Shown in pieces: positions 1 to 5,735 of a stretch of DNA of 9,153 nucleotides. The position numbers and the translations under genes are program-made. Location of the stretch: the NCBI GenBank assembly GCA_903939355.1, contig CAJAHC010000093.1:1-9153 (forward strand), written 5' to 3'. This DNA is from an uncultured Methylococcaceae bacterium. Its GTDB lineage: Bacteria > Pseudomonadota > Gammaproteobacteria > Methylococcales > Methylomonadaceae. The notes under the pieces are model-generated. The model worked only from the letters and a program-made list of their open reading frames with translations, did not search any database and was not told the origin of the DNA. How positions within the stretch are numbered: the first letter of the stretch is position 1; the number at the start of each line of letters is the position of its first letter.

Positions 1-69
1 CACATTAACCAAGCTCGCTACATTGCGTTGACTAATCCACTGCAATTCCCTTTGCGTGGAGTTTATTGA
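1..69 (+). CDS. Possible C-terminal end of a gene entering from the left
   Basis: Reading frame 1 is open from the first base to a TGA at 67-69, giving 22 codons. Base composition is more balanced than in the AT-rich DNA that follows. The predicted tail ends in ...FPLRGVY, with an aromatic last residue. That would fit the final beta strand of an outer-membrane barrel protein such as a TonB-dependent receptor, but 22 residues are too few to assign a family. An open frame of this length occurs often by chance, so this is only a plausible partial gene. Sequence left of the window would settle it. Confidence 0.25.
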   Translation, partial: HINQARYIALTNPLQFPLRGVY

Positions 70-217
70 GGAGTTATAGTACAGGATAAAATCAATAACG
101 CTCAACAACATAAATCTTAAAGAGTGCTTTAGTGATCAGTTGTGCTGGCGGACAAGATCAGCATTTCAATTTCAGGAGAAATAAAATAACCGTGAGTTAT
201 AAAATCTAGTATTTCAA

Positions 218-233
218 ACTAATTTTAATTAGT
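218..233. promoter_or_regulatory. Short inverted repeat upstream of the methyltransferase gene
   Basis: ACTAAT (218-223) and ATTAGT (228-233) form a perfect 6-base inverted repeat around a 4-base TTTA centre, ending 28 bases before the TTG start at 262. A TATAAA-like -10 hexamer lies just upstream (198-203), without a convincing -35. The repeat could be an operator or a weak 5'-UTR hairpin. The region is very AT-rich, so chance is a real alternative. Confidence 0.2.
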
Positions 234-261
234 AACATATTGATATTTTTAGGATAAATTT

Positions 262-1299
262 TTGAAACAATCTTTTTATGACTTAAGTTATTCTGATTTA
301 GAAATGGTTATAAATCAAAATAATTTAAACTACTCAGCAGCTTCAGTTCTTTTTAATTGGCATTATAAGAAAAAAGAAACGGCTCAATGTGTTGATAAAA
401 TTGCTAAATTTTCATTGGCTTTTTTTCAAAATACTTTCGATTTTTCTCTGCCCGAAATCGATACGATTCATGAGTCAAAAAACGATCAAACCGTAAAGTT
501 TCTTTTTAAGCTTAAAGACAATCATAAAGTTGAAACAGTCCTTATTCCGTTTCATAACAAATATTCTATTTGCCTTTCATCACAGGTTGGCTGTGCAATG
601 AACTGTTCTTTTTGTTTTACTGGCAAACAAGGACTTAAAAGAAATCTGACTACCAGCGAAATTGTTGGTCAGTTTATACAGGCTTGGCGTTGGTTAGCGA
701 TAAATAGGCCTGGAGAAGAAAGGATCTTAAATATTGTTTTTATGGGGCAAGGCGAACCTTTACATAATTTTGATGCCGTTAAAAAAGCGTGCGAAATATT
801 TTTATCCAAACACGGAACTTCAATTGGTGTTCAAAAAATCACTATTTCAACGGCGGGTTATATTCCTGGCCTTAAAAGATGGAGCAAGGAAATTCCTGGA
901 GTCAACCTTGCGTTATCGCTTCATTCCCCCTTTGAAGAAAAAAGAAATGAACTTATTCCCATTAATAAAAAATATCCGCTAAATGAAGTGCTGACATATA
1001 TTGACAAGATACCTTTAAATAAAAAACAATTTATTACTTATGAATATATTCTGATAAAAGATTTTAATGATTCTCTGGATGATGCTAAGAAATTGGGAAC
1101 GATGTTGACTGGTAAAAGTGCTTATATTAACTTAATTCCTTTTAACTCATTCCCAGGGTCACATTACAAGCGTCCGGATTTAGATAAAGTTGAAAAGTTT
1201 AAAGAAGTTTTAGATACTTTTAAAATCCCGACTTTAATAAGAAGTGCTAAAGGGGATGATGTATTAGCAGCATGTGGACAACTTAATTCTAAAAATTAA
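262..1299 (+). CDS. RlmN/Cfr-family radical SAM 23S rRNA methyltransferase
   Basis: Cytoplasmic [4Fe-4S] radical SAM enzyme of the family that methylates adenine 2503 of 23S rRNA; RlmN also modifies A37 of some tRNAs. Family landmarks are intact in the 345 residues: the CxxxCxxC cluster motif (C111, C115, C118), the resolving cysteine of the mechanism (C104, in the ICLSSQVGC context), the methyl-carrying cysteine near the C terminus (C338, in AACGQL), E91 in the VETVLIP segment and the MGQGEP SAM-binding motif (161-166). The FNSFPGSHY stretch near residue 295 is more RlmN-like than Cfr-like, so C2 methylation is expected. The protein is shorter than E. coli RlmN, mainly at the N terminus. The start is TTG, preceded by AGGA at 251-254 with 7 bases between. 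G+C is strikingly low: 16/60 at 301-360, 21/60 at 601-660 and 11/60 at 1021-1080. Transfer from an AT-rich donor is a reasonable inference. It could be a second paralogue beside a housekeeping rlmN elsewhere. Confidence 0.88.
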   Translation: MKQSFYDLSYSDLEMVINQNNLNYSAASVLFNWHYKKKETAQCVDKIAKFSLAFFQNTFDFSLPEIDTIHESKNDQTVKFLFKLKDNHKVETVLIPFHNKYSICLSSQVGCAMNCSFCFTGKQGLKRNLTTSEIVGQFIQAWRWLAINRPGEERILNIVFMGQGEPLHNFDAVKKACEIFLSKHGTSIGVQKITISTAGYIPGLKRWSKEIPGVNLALSLHSPFEEKRNELIPINKKYPLNEVLTYIDKIPLNKKQFITYEYILIKDFNDSLDDAKKLGTMLTGKSAYINLIPFNSFPGSHYKRPDLDKVEKFKEVLDTFKIPTLIRSAKGDDVLAACGQLNSKN

Positions 1300-1466
1300 A
1301 TAGTATCAGGTCATTGATTCAGTTCGAGCCAAGTCAGCCACTGAAACACAAAAATATCCAAATTCTCCAGGTTATTGATGCAACGCTGGAGCGAGCTCTA
1401 GTCAAGGATATTGCATTGTGGCGAATTTTTGGGGTTTCTAAATTGATTGAATTATTTTGCCTGTAA
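1293..1466 (+). pseudogene. Orphan protein-like open frame, probable gene remnant
   Basis: Immediately after the methyltransferase stop, one plus frame stays open from 1293 to a TAA at 1464-1466 (57 codons), bounded upstream by a TAA at 1290-1292. It has no ATG, GTG or strongly placed start. From about 1323 the translation looks like real protein: FEPSQPLKHK, then IDATLERALVKDIALW, then GVSKLIELF, with amphipathic helix spacing and higher G+C than the preceding gene. It overlaps the 3' end of the opposite-strand DUF465 gene by 15 bases. It may be the C-terminal stump of a gene truncated when the AT-rich segment arrived, perhaps a transposase-like or helical protein, but no family is recognised. 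A chance open frame remains possible. Confidence 0.3.
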
Positions 1467-1691
1467 TATTTTGAGTAGCTCATCTTTTAGTGCTAAGCGT
1501 CTTTTTTTTAGTCCCTGAACATAGTCATCAGCGTGAACTTCTATTTCGGTTTCACAACGGCGAACTAAATGGTCCAATTCATCATATTCGTTAAATAGTT
1601 TGGCAAAATGATGATTACTAATTTTCAATTCATGAATTCGTTCTTTATATTCGGGTAGTTCGTGTAATAGATCGTGTTTTTCACCTAGCAT
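1452..1691 (-). CDS. DUF465 (YdcH-like) small protein
   Basis: A 79-residue, highly charged, all-helical protein of the DUF465/YdcH family, whose members are usually about 70-80 residues. The start MLGEKHDLLHELPEYKERIH and the following HFAKLFNEYDELDHLVRR are typical of the family. The C-terminal LKKRRLALKDELLKIL is the usual second helix of a predicted antiparallel helical hairpin. There is no signal peptide or membrane segment, so it is cytoplasmic, and the function of the family is unknown. The ATG is preceded on its own strand by a GAGA-containing purine stretch at suitable spacing. It lies downstream of the dhaK-type gene in the same orientation, but about 300 bases and a hairpin separate them, so it is probably transcribed alone. 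Confidence 0.85.
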   Translation of the reverse strand: MLGEKHDLLHELPEYKERIHELKISNHHFAKLFNEYDELDHLVRRCETEIEVHADDYVQGLKKRRLALKDELLKILQAK

Positions 1692-1921
1692 AATATGTTC
1701 TCTTATAGTGATTTGAAATGTGATGTGGTTAATGCGATTAAAACAAATATGTTTCTCTATGGCAGAGAGTATTTCTATTATTTATCAGTCTCAAGTATAC
1801 CTGACTGGAAGCTAAAATGTGATAGGTTCAAAAATAAGATTAAGTTAAAGAAAACTGTTTTGTATAGAAGTGCTATGAAAAATATATTCTTGGATGTTCT
1901 TTTCACTTAATAGACCAATCA

Positions 1922-1977
1922 GATCAAGAGATAGGGTTGACGATAAATCTATCGCTTGATCACCATAATTTTTGGTG
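1922..1977. terminator. Hairpin between the kinase operon and the DUF465 gene
   Basis: A 13-base stem with one mismatch pairs 1922-1934 (GATCAAGAGATAG) with 1949-1961 (CTATCGCTTGATC) around a 14-base loop. A smaller CACCA/TGGTG hairpin overlaps its right edge (1961-1977). The structure begins about 13 bases past the stop of the dhaK-type gene and probably terminates or stabilises the 3' end of the operon mRNA. A T run (TTTTT near 1969-1973) lies only on the plus-strand side. Rho-independent termination would therefore work better for plus-strand transcription, and for the operon the hairpin may instead be a processing barrier. Confidence 0.5.
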
Positions 1978-1989
1978 TTTCCGGTTTTC

Positions 1990-2985
1990 TTAGAAGGTGC
2001 GTATAGCTATTTCTGCAGGTGCCGCAAGCAGCTCTTCTAATTCTGCATCCAGTTTTACAAGTGTTAGTGAGAAGCCCTCCATATCAAGTGATGTGCAGTA
2101 ATTACCCACATAATTGCGTTTAATCTTCATCCCAAATTTCTCAACTTGTTCGTGTGCATATCCATAAAGTAGGTATAGTTCTGAAATAGGTGTGGCACCC
2201 ATGCCATTAATCATCAATGCAACATCATCACCCGCTTTAAAAGGAAGATCAGAAACAACTGCGTCTAATAATTCATCAACGATTTGATTAGCAGATTTGA
2301 GCTTTACGCGTTTTCGACCAGGCTCACCATGTATACCAATGCCGATTTCCATCTCATCATCTGTCAATGTAAAGATAGGTGTTCCTTTTGCTGGTGGTGT
2401 ACATCCCGAAAGAGCCATGCCCATGGTGCGTGTCACAGAAACGACACGGTTACCTAGCGCTTCCAATTCTTCAAGAGTTGCACCACGTTCAGCAGCGGCT
2501 CCAACTGCTTTTGTCACAAAAAAATTCCCTGCCACTCCTCGACGACCAGTCGTGTAAAGCGAATCTTTAACTGCAACATCGTCATTGATAATCACTGATC
2601 TAATTTCGATTCCATCGGCCTCAGCCATTTCTTGGCTCATCTCAAAAGCCATGCGATCACCTGTGTAGTTATTAATTAGATACAAAACTCCTTTTTTGGA
2701 AGCGATAAGCTTGGTTGTATTGTAAATATAATCTGCCGGTGGAGCGGCAAAAACATCGCCTTGGCAGACAGCATCTAACATTCCATAGCCGACAACCATG
2801 GCGTGTGCGGGCTCATGGCCTGAGCCGGATCCTTGCAAAATGGATACCTTGTTATCATTAGGACCATCGGCCCGCATGATTAAGTTATATTTAGGGATAT
2901 ATTTTAGTGTTTTTGAATTTGCTAAAGCGATGCCTTTAAGCATTTCTGGTACAAATTGTTTGGGATCATTGATTAATTTTTTCAT
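1990..2985 (-). CDS. dhaK: Dihydroxyacetone kinase-type substrate-binding subunit DhaK
   Basis: DhaK-family subunit, 331 residues, close to the usual length for the separate DhaK protein. DhaK binds a short ketose as a covalent hemiaminal on a histidine and presents it for phosphorylation by DhaL. Visible landmarks are QGSGSGHEPAH (51-61, with active-site H57), NNYTGD (105-110, with acid D110) and GIGIHGEPG (215-223, with H219, the expected covalent ketose-binding histidine). All catalytic residues are present, so it should be active. It follows the DhaL gene by 31 bases, with AAGG six bases before the ATG, and is the last gene of the operon. Family relatives phosphorylate dihydroxyacetone, but some act on D- or L-erythrulose and other short ketoses. 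With an aldolase and a sugar phosphatase in the same operon, the true substrate is uncertain. Confidence 0.92.
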   Translation of the reverse strand: MKKLINDPKQFVPEMLKGIALANSKTLKYIPKYNLIMRADGPNDNKVSILQGSGSGHEPAHAMVVGYGMLDAVCQGDVFAAPPADYIYNTTKLIASKKGVLYLINNYTGDRMAFEMSQEMAEADGIEIRSVIINDDVAVKDSLYTTGRRGVAGNFFVTKAVGAAAERGATLEELEALGNRVVSVTRTMGMALSGCTPPAKGTPIFTLTDDEMEIGIGIHGEPGRKRVKLKSANQIVDELLDAVVSDLPFKAGDDVALMINGMGATPISELYLLYGYAHEQVEKFGMKIKRNYVGNYCTSLDMEGFSLTLVKLDAELEELLAAPAEIAIRTF

Positions 2986-3016
2986 GGCTAGCCTTAACTT
3001 TAATTATAGAGAGGGA

Positions 3017-3643
3017 TTATTCTTGCCAAGCATTACTGACTGCTTCAAACAGAACAGCGATTGCAACTGCACCAGCATCCAATGAACCAATACTTCGTTC
3101 CCCTGTATATGAGGCTCGTCCACGTTTGGCAATCATGGGTCGAGTCTCTTCTGCTGATTGACGGGCAACAATTGCAGCAGCTTTAATTGCAGATGCACTA
3201 TTTTCTCCGTTGTGAAAAGAAACTTCCAATTGATTGACAGCTGGAATCAATGCATCCAGCAATGTTTTATCTCCTAGTTCAGCCTGACCTCTTTTTTTAA
3301 TCCCTTCAATAGCATTACGAAATAAAGCGATAACATCCTCTTTAGAAATTTCTATTTTGTTGTCTAATGTCATGCTGGCTCTAAGAAATGCTGTTCCCCA
3401 TATTGTTCCAGAAACGCCACCTACACGACCAATAATGATAGTCGAAATGCCCTTTAGAAAAGTACTTGGTAAACTCCTATCAATATTGTCCCAATCTTCC
3501 AAGACTATCTCAAAGCCCCGTGCCAAAGAATACCCAAAGTCCCCATCCCCAACTACACCATCTAGCTCACTAAAGTAATTTTCGTTGTCGAGAATAGTAT
3601 TCGCCATTGTACGTACGACAAGGTTTAGTTTGTTTGATTCCAT
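3017..3643 (-). CDS. dhaL: Dihydroxyacetone kinase-type nucleotide-binding subunit DhaL
   Basis: DhaL-family subunit, 208 residues, near the usual 200-210. It holds ADP/ATP and Mg2+ and transfers phosphate to the ketose bound on DhaK. Family motifs are in order: LDGVVGDGDFG (27-37, with Mg-binding acids D28, D33 and D35), VGGVSGTIWGT (74-84), GDKTLLDAL (124-132) and GRASYTGERS (175-184) followed by D189. Where E. coli DhaL has His in GDADHG, this protein has Phe36; this position varies among ATP-dependent and erythrulose-type relatives. The usual DPGA near the end is DAGA. No DhaM is encoded nearby, so the subunit could exchange nucleotide and use ATP directly, or depend on a DhaM elsewhere. 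The gene starts 24 bases after the phosphatase stop, with AGGAG about 11 bases before the ATG. Confidence 0.9.
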   Translation of the reverse strand: MESNKLNLVVRTMANTILDNENYFSELDGVVGDGDFGYSLARGFEIVLEDWDNIDRSLPSTFLKGISTIIIGRVGGVSGTIWGTAFLRASMTLDNKIEISKEDVIALFRNAIEGIKKRGQAELGDKTLLDALIPAVNQLEVSFHNGENSASAIKAAAIVARQSAEETRPMIAKRGRASYTGERSIGSLDAGAVAIAVLFEAVSNAWQE

Positions 3644-3667
3644 AAGACTGTTTTCTCCTGTAATTAT

Positions 3668-4435
3668 TTACGTTAATAAGCAGGCTTCAAAATCTTTCAA
3701 TGTTAAAAAACTGCTTAAGTTAACATTACTGCGATTTTCCATAATTTGCATTGGCGCACCATGCTCTCCTAAATCTGATAAAACCATTATTGCTTCACTC
3801 ATATCTTCATTTTTAGTATAACTGCTTAGTGTAATTATGCATCGTAAACCAGCAGAAACTGCAGCCAGTAAACCATTTCGAGAGTCTTCAATAACCAATG
3901 CTTCATTGGTAGACATTTTTAAATGTTTTAAAGCGAGTAAATAAATATCTGCTGCCGGTTTTTTATGGGAAACAATATCACCTGCAAAAATCTCAAATTG
4001 TGCAGACTGACTTACTCCAACTACATTTTCAAGTACTGCCCTGACTGATTGTTCTGCTGATGTAGATGCAACAGCTAATTTCCAACCCGCATCAATAGCT
4101 TCCTTAACTAATCTAACTATTCCTGGCCTCCCTGGTAACTTATCTTTAGTTACCATTTCCATGTAGATTTCTGTTTTAATCTTGTGCCAATTTGAAATCA
4201 ATGTTTTTTGAGCAGATGAATCAGTCGGTAAGTCAAGTTGCTTAACGAACTCTGGATTAAGAAGACTTGCCATACGTTCTTTACCTCCGGCTATTTTTAA
4301 TTTTATAGCGTAGTCTGCTTCAGACCATTGAATGGGCAGGCCAAGTTCGCGAAATGTTTGATTAAATGCAATTAAATGGCCAAAGCGTTCTGTGTCAGCA
4401 AGAACGCCATCACAGTCAAAAATGATTGCGGGCAT
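3668..4435 (-). CDS. CbbY-like HAD-superfamily sugar phosphatase
   Basis: Haloacid dehalogenase hydrolase, 255 residues, cytoplasmic. HAD motif I is FDCDGVLADTE (nucleophile D7, acid/base D9), motif II is AVASTS (S124/T125), the motif III lysine is in SHKKP (K158/K159) and motif IV is VIEDSRNG (E183, D184). The GGKERM stretch (50-55) in the helical cap and the layout around it match the CbbY subgroup. CbbY of Calvin-cycle bacteria removes phosphate from xylulose-1,5-bisphosphate, an inhibitory Rubisco by-product. No Rubisco gene is present here, so the substrate is more likely a sugar phosphate of this operon. The ATG shares one base with the aldolase TGA (TGATG), implying translational coupling. 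A C-terminal extension of about 30 residues beyond the usual domain (roughly 225-255) is not explained. Beta-phosphoglucomutase is a related alternative. Confidence 0.85.
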   Translation of the reverse strand: MPAIIFDCDGVLADTERFGHLIAFNQTFRELGLPIQWSEADYAIKLKIAGGKERMASLLNPEFVKQLDLPTDSSAQKTLISNWHKIKTEIYMEMVTKDKLPGRPGIVRLVKEAIDAGWKLAVASTSAEQSVRAVLENVVGVSQSAQFEIFAGDIVSHKKPAADIYLLALKHLKMSTNEALVIEDSRNGLLAAVSAGLRCIITLSSYTKNEDMSEAIMVLSDLGEHGAPMQIMENRSNVNLSSFLTLKDFEACLLT

Positions 4436-5292
4436 CAGGCTCTTCCAACAGAACCAAAAATTTGAAAATAATCAGTGGCCATTTTCTCTAGGTCGTTACT
4501 AACGTAATTAAATTGAGATAATGGATCCCACTTATTGTTGGTTTCAGCTTGTCTAAGAAAAGCTAAATTTGATTGCATAAATGTAATTTTAAGCGCTGTT
4601 GAAATATTGACTTTAGCGCAACCAAAACTAATGAGATTTTTAAATTGTTCTTCCGATAATCCAGTTCCCCCATGAAGAGCAATAGGTATAGGAATAGATG
4701 TGGTAATATCTGAGACTAACTGTGTGTCAAGTTGGGGGCTTTCTGCATATACACCATGGGCATTGCCAATAGCTGGAGCAAAACAATCAATGCCAGTGCT
4801 ACGAATGAAATCTAGAGAGGCTTCTAAAGATTTATGTTCTGAGTCAGTATCAGAGCCCATTCCATCCTCAATGCCTTTAATGCCGTCTATTTCGCCTTCT
4901 ACACCAGCACCATAGAGTCTTGCTTCAGTTATTACTTGAATGCATTGTCGTCTATTTTCATCCAATGTCATTGCCGAAGCATCAAATAAAACTGAGCCCC
5001 AACCCTTTTTTAGACATTGACTGATAAGTTTACGATCAGGGCAGTGATCTAGATGGAGTGACAATGGAATTTTGACCTGCCGAGACATTTCTGTCCACAT
5101 TGCAAATAATGTATCGATGCCTATAGCATTAACAGTTTTAACTGAAACCTGAATAATCACTGGCGAGTTAGCAATCTCAGCAGCATTAATAACTGCTTTC
5201 ATTGTTAAATCATTTATAACGTTGAAGGCAGCAACACCGTAGCGCTTATTAAATGCGTCTTGCAAAATTTCTTTAAATGGCACAACAGGCAT
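4435..5292 (-). CDS. Class II (zinc) ketose-bisphosphate aldolase, KbaY/GatY/FbaA type
   Basis: Zinc-dependent aldolase of 285 residues that should cleave a ketose-1-phosphate or ketose bisphosphate into dihydroxyacetone phosphate and an aldehyde, or do the reverse. Length and residue spacing match KbaY/GatY (tagatose-bisphosphate aldolase): LHLDH at 79-83 with H80, catalytic D82 and zinc ligand H83; zinc ligands H179 (AIGNAHGVY) and H207 (IALHGGTG); VEGEIDG at 131-137; and the phosphate-binding GGTG (208-211) and KVNIST (227-232) segments. The exact sugar cannot be read from these motifs. This is the first gene of the four-gene minus-strand operon, with the long divergent regulatory region upstream. 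No strong Shine-Dalgarno precedes the ATG, only a GGAT-containing purine stretch further than ideal. A housekeeping FBA role is possible, but the phosphatase/kinase context argues for a dedicated pathway. Confidence 0.9.
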   Translation of the reverse strand: MPVVPFKEILQDAFNKRYGVAAFNVINDLTMKAVINAAEIANSPVIIQVSVKTVNAIGIDTLFAMWTEMSRQVKIPLSLHLDHCPDRKLISQCLKKGWGSVLFDASAMTLDENRRQCIQVITEARLYGAGVEGEIDGIKGIEDGMGSDTDSEHKSLEASLDFIRSTGIDCFAPAIGNAHGVYAESPQLDTQLVSDITTSIPIPIALHGGTGLSEEQFKNLISFGCAKVNISTALKITFMQSNLAFLRQAETNNKWDPLSQFNYVSNDLEKMATDYFQIFGSVGRA

Positions 5293-5312
5293 ATAGGATT
5301 TTATCCAAATAA

Positions 5313-5353
5313 GTTCAAAAATATACTTTCATGCAATTAATATCATTTTGAAC
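5313..5353. promoter_or_regulatory. 8-base inverted repeat flanking the probable aldolase-operon promoter
   Basis: GTTCAAAA (5313-5320) and TTTTGAAC (5346-5353) are perfect reverse complements 25 bases apart. Their centres are 33 bases apart, about three helical turns. The spacer holds an AT-rich TATATT-like -10 candidate on the minus strand, and the left arm lies 21 bases before the aldolase ATG. Two operator half-sites flanking a promoter would suit a repressor, but there is no independent support for this. Confidence 0.3.
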
Positions 5354-5422
5354 GAAAAGTTAAAGTCTATAGTATTACCTAATCTTCTGAAAATCATATA
5401 AATATTTTCTGAAACTTGAATG

Positions 5423-5452
5423 TTATCTAATGACATTGATGAAATTAGATAA
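5423..5452. promoter_or_regulatory. 9-base perfect inverted repeat, candidate operator or hairpin
   Basis: TTATCTAAT (5423-5431) and ATTAGATAA (5444-5452) are perfect reverse complements around a 12-base centre, with arm centres 21 bases apart (two helical turns). That spacing puts both arms on one face of the DNA, as expected for a dimeric regulator. No T run follows on either side, which argues against a simple terminator. Confidence 0.4.
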
Positions 5453-5460
5453 GGCTAAGA

Positions 5461-5506
5461 TATCAGTCTAACTGATAGCGACTGCATCAGTCGAGATCAG
5501 TCCTGA
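5461..5506. promoter_or_regulatory. Cluster of palindromes built on ATCAGTC, candidate tandem operators
   Basis: Two short palindromes are nearly adjacent: TATCAGT-CTA-ACTGATA (5461-5477) and CGACTG-CAT-CAGTCG (5479-5493). A third, weaker TCAG-TC-CTGA lies at 5497-5506. The word ATCAGTC occurs at 5462-5468, 5486-5492 and 5496-5502. This local density of related half-sites, midway between divergent genes, looks like a regulator-binding array. The regulator itself is not encoded in the window. Confidence 0.45.
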
Positions 5507-5735
5507 AGGTGTCAGGGGTATTTGGTTGCGAGAGAAAAATAATTACTATTGCTTTAGGAGTACAAAGGATAATCTCATTAGTTGATAGTGTATCGACAGG
5601 ATGGGTTGATTGTAGATTCATTAACTAATTGATAAACTGCAATGACAAAGTCCTTCGGCAATTAGCCCGTCAGTTTCCCTTGGTAATCGCACAACTACAG
5701 TAAATGTTGCGAAAAAATATTGGAGTCATTTACAT

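Larger units (their letters stand above)
5293..5735. other. 443-base divergent intergenic region rich in inverted repeats
   Basis: The region separates the aldolase operon from the KgtP-like gene, so it must carry both promoters. No convincing coding region was found. It holds three groups of inverted repeats, listed separately: 5313-5353, 5423-5452 and 5461-5506. The right third (about 5646-5735) has no hairpin of note. One plus frame there is open from 5646 into the transporter gene but contains no ATG, GTG or earlier TTG start. A weak promoter-like pair, TTGATT (5606-5611) with TTGATA (5629-5634), points towards the transporter. Confidence 0.5.

Noticed and set aside
192..209. Five-codon GTG leader upstream of the methyltransferase, considered as a Cfr/Erm-type attenuation peptide
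   Set aside because: It is only five codons long, the AGGAG at 173-177 is too far away, and no alternative hairpins sequester the TTG start.
734..982. Open frame in another phase inside the methyltransferase gene
   Set aside because: It lies fully inside a gene with intact family motifs. Its translation is lysine-rich, as expected from AT-rich DNA read out of frame.
1695..1910. 71-codon plus-strand open frame beginning next to the DUF465 start
   Set aside because: It has no ribosome binding site, an AT-rich composition with low-complexity residues and no recognisable motif. Its start lies in the leader of the opposite gene. A hairpin with a T run follows it, which is mild support, but not enough to call a gene.
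2297..2557. Open frame antisense to dhaK
   Set aside because: Shadow of the strong dhaK coding frame, with no start signal or protein-like motif. The same holds for the other plus frames over the kinase, phosphatase and aldolase genes.
5640..5700. Possible tRNA-like or transposase remnant in the divergent region
   Set aside because: No cloverleaf or TTC-loop consensus could be drawn, and the short frame ending near 5702 has no recognisable motif.
5646..5735. In-frame N-terminal extension of the transporter
   Set aside because: The frame is open but holds no ATG, GTG or earlier TTG, and KgtP relatives do not need the extra residues. The TTG at 5736 with its TGGAG is preferred.
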